From: an uncultured Bacteroidota bacterium
GTDB taxonomy: Bacteria > Bacteroidota > Bacteroidia > Chitinophagales > Chitinophagaceae
Direction: 5' to 3'
Assembly: GCA_903835145.1 (NCBI GenBank)
Contig: CAILMA010000747.1
Coordinates: 1-8,753 of the forward strand
Length of the DNA: 8,753 nucleotides
Both the position numbers and the translations under genes were made by a program. Of the stretch, positions 1 to 6,901 are shown piece after piece. The number at the start of each line of letters is the position of its first letter. The first letter of the stretch is position 1. Under the pieces are notes generated by a model. That model was not told the origin of the DNA, made no database searches, and worked only from the letters and a program-made list of their open reading frames with translations.

Positions 1-439
1 CGCCATCAATATCCACATAGGTGACAACTTGCTTTTCAGCGTTGGCTTCTACGGCAGTCACTTCGCACTGGAATTTTACTGTTACGCCTTGTTCCTGAGC
101 CGTGTTTATAAGGATCTGGTCAAAATCGGCTCTTTTTACCTGCCAGGTCCAGGTCCATCCGTTTGTGAATTGGTCATTGAAAAGGAAATCTACCCTATGT
201 TCACCTTTATAAAATGCGGCACCAGTTTTCAACTGGAAACCATGTTTTTTTACATTTTCAAGGAAACCAGCCTCTTCGAGATGGTCCATGCAATGAGGAA
301 GCAGGCTTTCGCCAATAACGAAGCGAGGAAATTTAGTTTTTTCCAGTACAAGTACTTTATAGTTTTGCTTATTAAGATAGGCGGAAGCAATAGCACCTGC
401 AGGGCCTGCCCCAATCACTAATACATCAATCTTTTCCAT
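1..439 (-). CDS. FAD-dependent halogenase-like monooxygenase, N-terminal part (runs off left edge)
   Basis: This is the first 146 codons of a flavoprotein, read leftward from an ATG at 439; the rest lies outside the window. The N-terminus is a Rossmann FAD-binding fold: beta strand, GAGPAG at residues 10-15, and the acidic end of strand two at Glu33 (VLVLEK). It is followed by GESLLP at 43-48 and by FQLKTGAAF with Lys71. GESLLP plus a nearby Lys in a K-x-G-A/G-x-F context is typical of the flavin-dependent halogenase / geranylgeranyl-reductase superfamily. In halogenases such as CmlS and PltM, a Lys near this point is catalytic; matching it to Lys71 is by eye. A WQVKRADFD stretch around 113-121 fits the family's second conserved block. 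The start sits 4 bases after the stop of the preceding oxidoreductase, so the two are co-transcribed. The inferred role is chlorination or other tailoring of an aryl-polyene/flexirubin pigment. A plain FAD monooxygenase or reductase remains possible because the diagnostic WxWxIP region is not visible. Confidence 0.9.
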   Translation of the reverse strand, partial: MEKIDVLVIGAGPAGAIASAYLNKQNYKVLVLEKTKFPRFVIGESLLPHCMDHLEEAGFLENVKKHGFQLKTGAAFYKGEHRVDFLFNDQFTNGWTWTWQVKRADFDQILINTAQEQGVTVKFQCEVTAVEANAEKQVVTYVDIDG

Positions 440-443
440 TGTT

Positions 444-1973
444 TTAGGCTTTTACTTTTTCAATAATTTTATTTCTGTCAACAAAATTAAAACAGGTTAC
501 AAACGCCCCGATAGACACGCCAAGAATGCCATGGAATATCAGGTTTTGGCCCGTAAGGTATAAATTGGGAATTTTAGTTTTTGGGTTGATGAATGTTCGT
601 AGAGGGTCGTTGTTGTCTTTTAAAATACCGTACATGGAGCCGTCATAATTCCCGATATAGTCGCGGAAAGTGAGGGGAGTGGAACTGTACATATTCTTGA
701 TTTTTGACCTTATGTCCGGAAATACCTTTTCAACAGCCTGCAGCACCCGTTCCGATTTTTCTCTTTTGAATTGCTCGTATTCTTCACCCCTGTTTTCGTT
801 ATGAGCAATAGTATTGTGTGTGTTTTTCCACTGCTCTGTTTCTGAGAAATCCATGTAGGTCATTATGGACATGGAATCGGCATACTTGTCGCTTTTTGAC
901 GAAGCGGGCGTACAGGCAAAAAAGCCTTCCGGCCATGTTTCTTTATCATAATCAATCCCTGCCCAAACGTCGTCGCGGTTGAATTGATAGATGTTATAGT
1001 TCAGGTACTCGAAGGTATCTTTATGAAAAGAAAGATGGAGGGTGAACGATGAAATTGTATTCTCCAGATTTCTGATTCTTTTCTTGTATGCGTTTAAGAA
1101 TTTGGTTTCTCCAAACAAATCAATGTTCACCGCAGGGTGAACATTTGAGATAAAGTTCTTGCCTCTTACTGTTTCACCACTTTCCAGTACTACTTCTTTT
1201 ATCGTGCCGTCATCGTGGTAATGAGCGCCTACTACATTTTTTCGCTTAAAAAGCTCTCCACCACGCTGCCTGATGTTGTGGCTTATTACATTGGCTATTT
1301 GTGAGCCGCCGTCCACAAGTTTATAGGCGCTGATAATGTAGCTGTTGAGGATAAGGGCATGAACATAAAATGGTGTTTTGTCCCTTACCCCGGCATAGAG
1401 TGGATTACTGCCGGCAAGCACGTTTTGAAGGCGGACGTTATTTGTTAGCGAAGCGATATACTTATACGCATTAACGGACCTAAAATCCTGATCTGAGAAA
1501 TAATCTGCATTTAGCTCGGCATCGAGATTATATAATGGAAACTGCAGGCAAATTTGCTGTACTTTATCGCAAAAGGTATCGATTGCTTGTTTTTCGTCGG
1601 GGAAATCGGCATAAAGATTGGCTTTGAATTTGTCATAGCCCTGGCCGTGGCGATATTCTTTTCCATCTTTGAAACGGATAACGTCGTATCCGTTTTCATC
1701 CATTTTTTTCAGTTTTATTTTACCTATGAGTCCGAAGTATTTGAAAAACTGGTACTGCATTTGGCCCTTATCGAGTCCGCCGATATAGTGTACGCCGGTA
1801 TCGAAGATATTTTTATCTCTGCTAAATACCTGTAGATTGCCACCCAGCTGCGTATTTTTTTCTAATACACAAACTGAATAACCTTCATCTGCAAGGATGT
1901 AAGCGCACGCAAGTCCGCCCAAACCACTGCCAATTATTACAAAATCAAATTCTTTTTCGGGTATTCTACTCAT
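444..1973 (-). CDS. NAD(P)/FAD-dependent oxidoreductase, phytoene desaturase / carotenoid isomerase-like
   Basis: This is a 509-residue soluble flavoprotein of the phytoene-desaturase (CrtI/CrtISO, retinol saturase-like) superfamily. The N-terminal dinucleotide fold reads FVIIGSGLGGLACAY, with GSGLGG at 15-20 and Glu38 ending the second strand (CVLEKN). LVDGGSQIANVI at 219-230 is the usual mid-protein substrate/FAD block. The C-terminal FAD-contact motif is PNLYLTGQNLIFHGILGVS at 469-487. Length is normal for the family. Its ATG (1973-1971) overlaps the TGA of the upstream trifunctional gene as ATGA, which implies translational coupling. AAAGAAA just upstream is a weak ribosome site. Family members desaturate, saturate or isomerise long conjugated or isoprenoid chains. 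In a polyene pigment locus an action on the polyene chain is plausible, but the substrate is inferred from context. No carotenoid synthesis gene (crtB, crtY) is in the window, so I do not call it a carotenoid enzyme. Confidence 0.93.
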   Translation of the reverse strand: MSRIPEKEFDFVIIGSGLGGLACAYILADEGYSVCVLEKNTQLGGNLQVFSRDKNIFDTGVHYIGGLDKGQMQYQFFKYFGLIGKIKLKKMDENGYDVIRFKDGKEYRHGQGYDKFKANLYADFPDEKQAIDTFCDKVQQICLQFPLYNLDAELNADYFSDQDFRSVNAYKYIASLTNNVRLQNVLAGSNPLYAGVRDKTPFYVHALILNSYIISAYKLVDGGSQIANVISHNIRQRGGELFKRKNVVGAHYHDDGTIKEVVLESGETVRGKNFISNVHPAVNIDLFGETKFLNAYKKRIRNLENTISSFTLHLSFHKDTFEYLNYNIYQFNRDDVWAGIDYDKETWPEGFFACTPASSKSDKYADSMSIMTYMDFSETEQWKNTHNTIAHNENRGEEYEQFKREKSERVLQAVEKVFPDIRSKIKNMYSSTPLTFRDYIGNYDGSMYGILKDNNDPLRTFINPKTKIPNLYLTGQNLIFHGILGVSIGAFVTCFNFVDRNKIIEKVKA

Positions 1974-4900
1974 GGTTTCTTTAAAATAAATAACACATTA
2001 GATGTGTTTGCTGAATGCTCGTGAACTTCAAAAGTGAGGTTCCTGTTTTTTGCGAAATTCCTGATCATTTCAATTGAAATGAACTGAAATTCATTTTCCT
2101 GTTTATTGAACCTGAAAACCTTTGTTGAAAGGTATTCGGTTAACTTGGTTTTTTCATGTTTTTCTGCCTGTTCTGTAACTCCGTCTCTTATGAAAATTAC
2201 ACCGTTTTCGTTCAATGCACTATAGCTTTTCTCCAGTACTATAGCTTGGTTTTCGGCTGTAAGGTAGTGCAGCACATCATTTAGAAACACTACATCCTGC
2301 GTACCGAAATCGAAGTTTACCGGGTCTCCGGCAATTATTTTGACATTTTCACCTTTGTCAAAACAATTGTCAGCAATCTCCACTTTTTCTTCATCATAAT
2401 CGATGCCAATGATCTCTCTGGCTTCGTTTTTGTAATGCAGATAAAAGTCTAAATATCCGTATCCGCAGCCAATATCTAATATTTTTTTTCTATTCCCAAT
2501 GATTTCATTGTAAGTTTCATAATTTTTATTTTCTAATTTCCATTTTATGCGGGTGTACCATTCAATTACGGGCCCTTTAAACATGTAATTGTTTAATACT
2601 CGCTTGCGCAGGTAGGCGGTATTTTCGCGTTCGTTTTTGAATTCCTGATATTGCTGCCTGAAATGTGCGGTTACATTTTTGCACCGTTCTTTGTAGGTGG
2701 CACCCCATGCCGGGTCGTCATGTTTTATGCGGGGTAGTATTTTTAGGTTGAGTGAGCCGGCTTTTACGATATAGTCGTTTTTCGGCAATACGTAAGAGGC
2801 GCCATGTATGAGTACAGGTGTTATGTCCAGTTTTAACTCCTGAGACAGGTAGAATGCGCCCTTGTGAAAGCGCTGTATTTTATCTGTAAGCGAACGGGTG
2901 CCTTCAGGGAAGATAAGTATGGAATATCCATCTGCAATCCGTTGTTTTATAAGTTCCAGATTTTCTTCTGCACCGGTTTCTGTGAAAATATAACCGGCGT
3001 AGCGAATGAAAAAACCAAACAATGGAGAGTGATAAACCCATCTGTTCACCATAAGAATGATCTTCTTATTGAGCATGATGATAAGAAGAATATCGAGAAA
3101 CGAAGTGTGGTTGGCAATGAGGATGGATGGCTTTGATAGATCGAGGTTTTCCCTGCCGAAAATTCTCTTGGTAACCTGTAAATCAAAGTAAATAACCGTC
3201 CATGCAAAAAAGGAAATAAGCGTGTTTATGAAGGCAATTTTAGATTTTTTAGGTGCCGGGGTTATGTAGAGTAGTGCAAGGATAATATAGAAACAAAGAC
3301 AAACTACAATGAAGTAAGCGAATTCAAACGCAGAGTAAACAAACTCGGTGAGCGGGATAGGAGCTTTTTTATTGTCCACGCGTTTTTGGATAAAGAAATC
3401 GAACAGGATGGGCTGGAACGTTAGGGATAGGAAAAGTATGCAGCCGATGCCCAGCACGCTGATAGCAGCTATAGAGTGGATGGCGGGGTGCTGGGCAAAG
3501 AACAAAACACCGAGTCCTATCATCGTTGCGGTTGCGGAAAGCACTATTGCTGACGTATAGGAGCCAAGTGCGCTATTGCGGAATTTGTACTTATTGAGCA
3601 GCCCGTCGGTAACAAAAATGCTGAAGTCGTCGCCAAGCCCGAATACAAATGTGGATATCACCACGTTTACGAAGTTAAATTTAATGCCCAATAGGCCGGC
3701 TATACCAAGAATCCAGGTCCAGCTAATGGCCATGGGCAGGAAGGCGAGTAAGGTAAGCTCAATGCGGCCATAAATAACCAACAGTGTAAAGAAAACAATG
3801 GAGGCTGTGATCCAGAAGATGTAGTTGAAGTCATTCTTCACCAGCTCAAGCGAAGAATTAGCCATTTCGGCCCGGTCGAAAATTTCTATGCCATTGATTT
3901 TTGCCAATTGTTCTTTTACCGAGGCCAGGTATTCGTTTTTAATGACAACTGTGGTTATCAGCGTGGTTCGTTCATTGGTTTGGTCCACAAGGTTATTTAG
4001 CCCAACTTCCTGAATAAGGGAATCGCCATTAGCGCTTTCGCTCCCGCCAGCACCACCAATCCAGCCTTCAAAGCCTTTAAATGCGTCTTGATTGAGGCCA
4101 AGACGAGCTGAAGACTCATGGATGGCGTCAAGCGTTCGGGGCCTGTTTTTTGCCCAGAAATTATCCCATGTTTGTTTTCTTGAGGTGATTATAGATTTGG
4201 GAATGAGGAACTGGGCCGTAGAGTGATAGCTTTTTATTTCGCCCTTGCCTTTTAAAACAACCAGTTTTTCGAAAGCGTTGAAATTGGCAGCGCAAGCGTT
4301 GTCGTAGCTTTTGTCGGTAGCAAACAGGTAAATCTGCTTTTCTTTTTTGGGGTTCAGCCCGGTCAATTGTTCTTCGTCAGCAACAAGTTTTTCTGAGTGT
4401 ACACTCATGTTTTCGAGGTCGCTATCAAACTTCACTTTGTTGGAATAGACATAGAGGATGGCAGTAAGGATGATTACCATTGCCATATAATAACCCTTGT
4501 GCCTGGAAAAGAAAGAAGGCTTGGAGTGGATTACTTTTTCGTCAGGTATGTTAGCATAATCGAACTTGAATATCTTGAGGATTACGGGAAGCCCAGTGAG
4601 GGTGAAAACGGCCGCTGCGGTTAGGCTAATGGCCGCTATCATACCAAAATCCTGAAGAACCACGGAGTTTGAGAACCGAAGCGCGGCAAGCGCTGTGATA
4701 GTGGTAAAGCTACCTGTAAACAGCGGTATACTTATTTCCTTGATGGTGGTCTCAATAGACCGTGTATGCTTGAGATGGGTGAAGAAATGGAACGCATAAT
4801 CGACTATAATACCAAGCAAAACAGCAGCCGTAGCCAGGGAAATCGCAGAGATTTCCGGCTTCACGAAACCCATGACACCAAGTGCGAAAGTGGCACCGAA

Positions 4901-5806
4901 GATGGTAGGCAGGAAGAAATAGAGCGGGATGGTGAGTTTGCGGTAGTACAAAAGCAACAAAACAAGGATGCAGACAACGGAAAGGGTAATGGTAAGTTTA
5001 TTGTCTTTTTTTACCTGAATGGCATTTTCGGCCGCAATCTGGAAGGTGCCGAAGTATTCCATTTTGTTGGTGGGGTGGGCCTGGTCCCACCTCGCCTTGA
5101 AATTTTCGAGCAGGTGGTACAGGGCAATATTGTCTTGAGAGCTGCCTGCATGAAAGGTAGTTTTAGCGTTAACTATTACCTTTTTTTTATCGCGTGTATA
5201 CACGATTTCGTCTTCCATTATCAGGCCCTCGCCGTCATTATTCGAGCGGAGTTGCTTAAAGAAATTGCCTGATATAAAAATAGGATCGTTGATGAGGAAC
5301 GGGCGGAGGAAGGTAGACCCGGGAGAAACCAATTGATTGTAACAGACTGTTAATGTTGCATTTATAGAATCTTTCGCAAGTTTAGGTTCAAGTGATTGGT
5401 AGAATGCAGAGTCTACCATGTAGGGGAAATTGCTGTAATAATAGTTATAAAATTTATCAACTACATCGGGTAAGGACGTTACGATATCAGTAAGATAGTT
5501 CTTGCCAGCCCCTTTCAGACTATCAGAAAAAGTACCCAGTAACGATTGTATGTCTTCTTCCTGATCTTTAGGCGTTATATAAAGGGAGAAGACTACTTTG
5601 TTAGATATGTTTTTATTCTCTATTAGTTTATTGAGTTGTTCAAATGCTTTTCCCTTTGGGAGGGTTGAGAATATGTTCTGGTTGATTTTCAGACGGGATA
5701 TACCAACACCTATGAATCCGGAGATAAATAAGAGACAAATGAAAAAAACAGCCTTTCGATCATAAAAAAACGCAACAATTTTTAAAGTCAATTTTCCCAA
5801 AGCCAA
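1970..5806 (-). CDS. Trifunctional MMPL/RND transporter - PlsC acyltransferase - SAM methyltransferase
   Basis: This 1278-residue protein has three fused modules. Residues 1 to about 810 form an MMPL/RND exporter: TM helix at 18-38, a large extracytoplasmic loop, a TM cluster at about 272-412 with GIIVDY (Asp336-Tyr337), another helix near 440-456, a second loop, then TM helices at about 662-803 with FGLGDDF (Asp726-Asp727). These acidic TM residues are candidates for proton relay. Two more helices (about 823-875) lead to a PlsC/LPLAT domain at about 885-1030. It has the catalytic HX4D as NHTSFLD (His900, Asp905) and FPEGTRS at 966-972. The C-terminus, from about 1090, is a class I methyltransferase with the SAM motif ILDIGCGYG (1109-1117) and acidic Asp1136. 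The start is a TTG directly after an in-frame TAA. No ATG occurs before about residue 130, and starting there would delete TM1. The TTGs at 5800 and 5791 are alternatives. This architecture is known in Bacteroidota flexirubin/aryl-polyene loci. Export, esterification and methylation of a pigment or lipid are inferred. Confidence 0.95.
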   Translation of the reverse strand: MALGKLTLKIVAFFYDRKAVFFICLLFISGFIGVGISRLKINQNIFSTLPKGKAFEQLNKLIENKNISNKVVFSLYITPKDQEEDIQSLLGTFSDSLKGAGKNYLTDIVTSLPDVVDKFYNYYYSNFPYMVDSAFYQSLEPKLAKDSINATLTVCYNQLVSPGSTFLRPFLINDPIFISGNFFKQLRSNNDGEGLIMEDEIVYTRDKKKVIVNAKTTFHAGSSQDNIALYHLLENFKARWDQAHPTNKMEYFGTFQIAAENAIQVKKDNKLTITLSVVCILVLLLLYYRKLTIPLYFFLPTIFGATFALGVMGFVKPEISAISLATAAVLLGIIVDYAFHFFTHLKHTRSIETTIKEISIPLFTGSFTTITALAALRFSNSVVLQDFGMIAAISLTAAAVFTLTGLPVILKIFKFDYANIPDEKVIHSKPSFFSRHKGYYMAMVIILTAILYVYSNKVKFDSDLENMSVHSEKLVADEEQLTGLNPKKEKQIYLFATDKSYDNACAANFNAFEKLVVLKGKGEIKSYHSTAQFLIPKSIITSRKQTWDNFWAKNRPRTLDAIHESSARLGLNQDAFKGFEGWIGGAGGSESANGDSLIQEVGLNNLVDQTNERTTLITTVVIKNEYLASVKEQLAKINGIEIFDRAEMANSSLELVKNDFNYIFWITASIVFFTLLVIYGRIELTLLAFLPMAISWTWILGIAGLLGIKFNFVNVVISTFVFGLGDDFSIFVTDGLLNKYKFRNSALGSYTSAIVLSATATMIGLGVLFFAQHPAIHSIAAISVLGIGCILFLSLTFQPILFDFFIQKRVDNKKAPIPLTEFVYSAFEFAYFIVVCLCFYIILALLYITPAPKKSKIAFINTLISFFAWTVIYFDLQVTKRIFGRENLDLSKPSILIANHTSFLDILLIIMLNKKIILMVNRWVYHSPLFGFFIRYAGYIFTETGAEENLELIKQRIADGYSILIFPEGTRSLTDKIQRFHKGAFYLSQELKLDITPVLIHGASYVLPKNDYIVKAGSLNLKILPRIKHDDPAWGATYKERCKNVTAHFRQQYQEFKNERENTAYLRKRVLNNYMFKGPVIEWYTRIKWKLENKNYETYNEIIGNRKKILDIGCGYGYLDFYLHYKNEAREIIGIDYDEEKVEIADNCFDKGENVKIIAGDPVNFDFGTQDVVFLNDVLHYLTAENQAIVLEKSYSALNENGVIFIRDGVTEQAEKHEKTKLTEYLSTKVFRFNKQENEFQFISIEMIRNFAKNRNLTFEVHEHSANTSNVLFILKKP

Positions 5807-5820
5807 TTATTTAAATAAAA

Positions 5821-5852
5821 TTTGCGGCAAAAGTAAACAAATTATTATTTTG
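5821..5852 (+). promoter_or_regulatory. Candidate Bacteroidota-type promoter for the fabG-ketosynthase unit
   Basis: TTTG at 5821-5824 is followed, after a 20-base spacer, by TTATTTTG at 5845-5852. This matches the Bacteroidota sigma-A consensus (TTTG, about 19-21 bases, TAnnTTTG) with one mismatch, at the second base of the -7 box. Transcription would begin near 5858, leaving a leader of about 95 bases before the fabG ATG. A second, weaker pair is TTTG at 5898-5901 and TACCTTGT at 5921-5928 (19-base spacer, two mismatches), which would give a short leader instead. The assignment rests on motif match only. Confidence 0.45.
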
Positions 5853-5862
5853 CACACTGAAA
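5828..5862 (-). promoter_or_regulatory. Candidate promoter for the leftward trifunctional-oxidoreductase-halogenase operon
   Basis: Read on the minus strand, 5835-5828 is TACTTTTG, an exact match to the Bacteroidota -7 element TAnnTTTG. The -33 side is poor: the closest is TTTC at 5862-5859 with a long 23-base spacer. Transcription would start near 5823, giving an AT-rich leader of only about 17 bases ahead of the TTG at 5806. That short leader supports the very 5' start chosen for the trifunctional gene. The element lies inside the spacer of the plus-strand candidate, so the two promoters overlap. Confidence 0.5.
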
Positions 5863-5953
5863 ACAAGCTGCTTCCAATCTATTGACAATTAAAAGATTTT
5901 GAGCTATCACCCTTTGTTTTTACCTTGTTTTTCGGGGTTAAAATCTACTATTT

Positions 5954-6685
5954 ATGAATGTGGCATTAGTTACCGGGGCGTCGCGTGGTATTGGCAAAGC
6001 AATTGCGTTGCAGCTCGCTTCCGACCATGGGTTATACATACTTATCAATTACTCTAACAACAAGGCGGCCGCCGAAGAAACCCTGTCTGCATTGCAGGCT
6101 CAGGGTGGGGCAGGCGAGTTGCTGCAATTTAACGTGCAGACAAAGGCCGAAGTGGATGCCGCGATAAGTGGCTGGCAAGAGCAGAATAAGGATAAAGCGA
6201 TAACAGTATTAGTGAACAATGCCGGCATTACCCGAGATGGCTTGTTTATGTGGATGACAGAAAATGACTGGGACGATGTAATAAATGTATCGGCCAAGGG
6301 CATGTTTAATGTTACGCAGCAGGTGATAAAACAAATGCTGAGGAAGCGTTATGGCCGTGTCATCAACATCGTGTCGCTATCTGGCCTCAAGGGTGTGCCG
6401 GGGCAAACAAACTACTCAGCGGCCAAGGGGGCTGTAATAGCAGCAACCAAGGCACTTTCGCAAGAAGTGGCCAAGCGGAATATAACGGTAAATGCCGTGG
6501 CACCGGGCTTTATAAAGTCGGACATGACAGCTGGTTTTGATGAAAAAGAATATTCAAAGTTTGTGCCGATGGAGCGTTTTGGTAACCCTGAGGAAGTAGC
6601 GCATCTGGTGAGTTTTCTGGCTTCAGACAAAGCCGGGTACATAACCGGTGAAATAGTAAATATTAACGGTGGTATTTATTCTTAA
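5954..6685 (+). CDS. fabG: 3-oxoacyl-ACP reductase, FabG-type short-chain dehydrogenase
   Basis: A 243-residue classical short-chain dehydrogenase/reductase of normal FabG length. It would reduce 3-oxoacyl-ACP to 3-hydroxyacyl-ACP with NADPH in the cytoplasm. Visible motifs are the cofactor loop TGASRGIG (7-14), NNAG (88-91), Asn111, and the catalytic Ser141, Tyr154 and Lys158 in YSAAK. The 13-residue Ser-to-Tyr spacing equals that of E. coli FabG. The post-catalytic APGFIKSDMT block (183-192) and the terminal TGEIVNINGG are intact. The ATG at 5954 places the Rossmann strand at residue 3, which is right for the family, and there is no strong ribosome site. It is the first gene of the rightward unit, divergent from the trifunctional gene and upstream of a ketosynthase. 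This context favours a cluster-dedicated ketoreductase for iterative polyene chain extension over the housekeeping fatty-acid enzyme. The symbol is used for the family; specificity is inferred. Confidence 0.93.
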   Translation: MNVALVTGASRGIGKAIALQLASDHGLYILINYSNNKAAAEETLSALQAQGGAGELLQFNVQTKAEVDAAISGWQEQNKDKAITVLVNNAGITRDGLFMWMTENDWDDVINVSAKGMFNVTQQVIKQMLRKRYGRVINIVSLSGLKGVPGQTNYSAAKGAVIAATKALSQEVAKRNITVNAVAPGFIKSDMTAGFDEKEYSKFVPMERFGNPEEVAHLVSFLASDKAGYITGEIVNINGGIYS

Positions 6686-6782
6686 TGCAAAACAGGCAAC
6701 CTTGTTTTATACCTTCGGAACGTTGATTAAATAAAATATACCAATTTAAATGTTATTTTTCATTTCTGCTTCGCTGCAATCC

Positions 6783-6826
6783 CGCTGAAGGGCGGGGTAA
6801 ATAGTTCACTATTTACAGATTCAGCG
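6783..6826 (+). other. Two-part inverted repeat in the fabG-ketosynthase spacer
   Basis: The 216-base spacer contains a perfect 8-bp hairpin, GTAAATAG-TTCA-CTATTTAC (6797-6816). Around it lies a second perfect 7-bp arm pair, CGCTGAA (6783-6789) with TTCAGCG (6820-6826). The two stems stack across an asymmetric internal loop of 7 and 3 bases. A competing hairpin also exists: CCCGC (6781-6785) with GCGGG (6792-6796) and the loop TGAAGG, which excludes the outer arm. No T-run follows, so a simple intrinsic terminator is unlikely. It could be a leader structure, a processing site, a protein-binding palindrome or a relic of an intergenic repeat. The rest of the spacer is AT-rich with no supportable gene. 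Confidence 0.5.
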
Positions 6827-6901
6827 CCTTGCATAAAAGAAGACTACCTGCTCAACTTAGTATACTTTATTTAATCAAAGTTCCTTCAATTGAAAGTAAT
6901 A

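Noticed and set aside
29..421. 130-residue open frame on the plus strand
   Set aside because: It is opposite the halogenase-like gene, whose minus-strand translation has clear FAD motifs; this frame shows none.
444..1973. Carotenoid biosynthesis locus
   Set aside because: Only one superfamily member is present, with no phytoene synthase or cyclase. The neighbouring ketosynthase, ketoreductase and MMPL-acyltransferase genes fit an aryl-polyene/flexirubin locus better.
4766..5272. 168-residue open frame on the plus strand
   Set aside because: It lies wholly inside the well-supported MMPL coding region on the other strand, and its translation is charged, low in recognisable motifs and without family features.
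6890..6901. TTG start four codons upstream of the ketosynthase ATG
   Set aside because: The ATG at 6902 has GAAAG a few bases upstream and puts the RVVITGIG strand at the usual distance from the N-terminus. TTG would use up that site.
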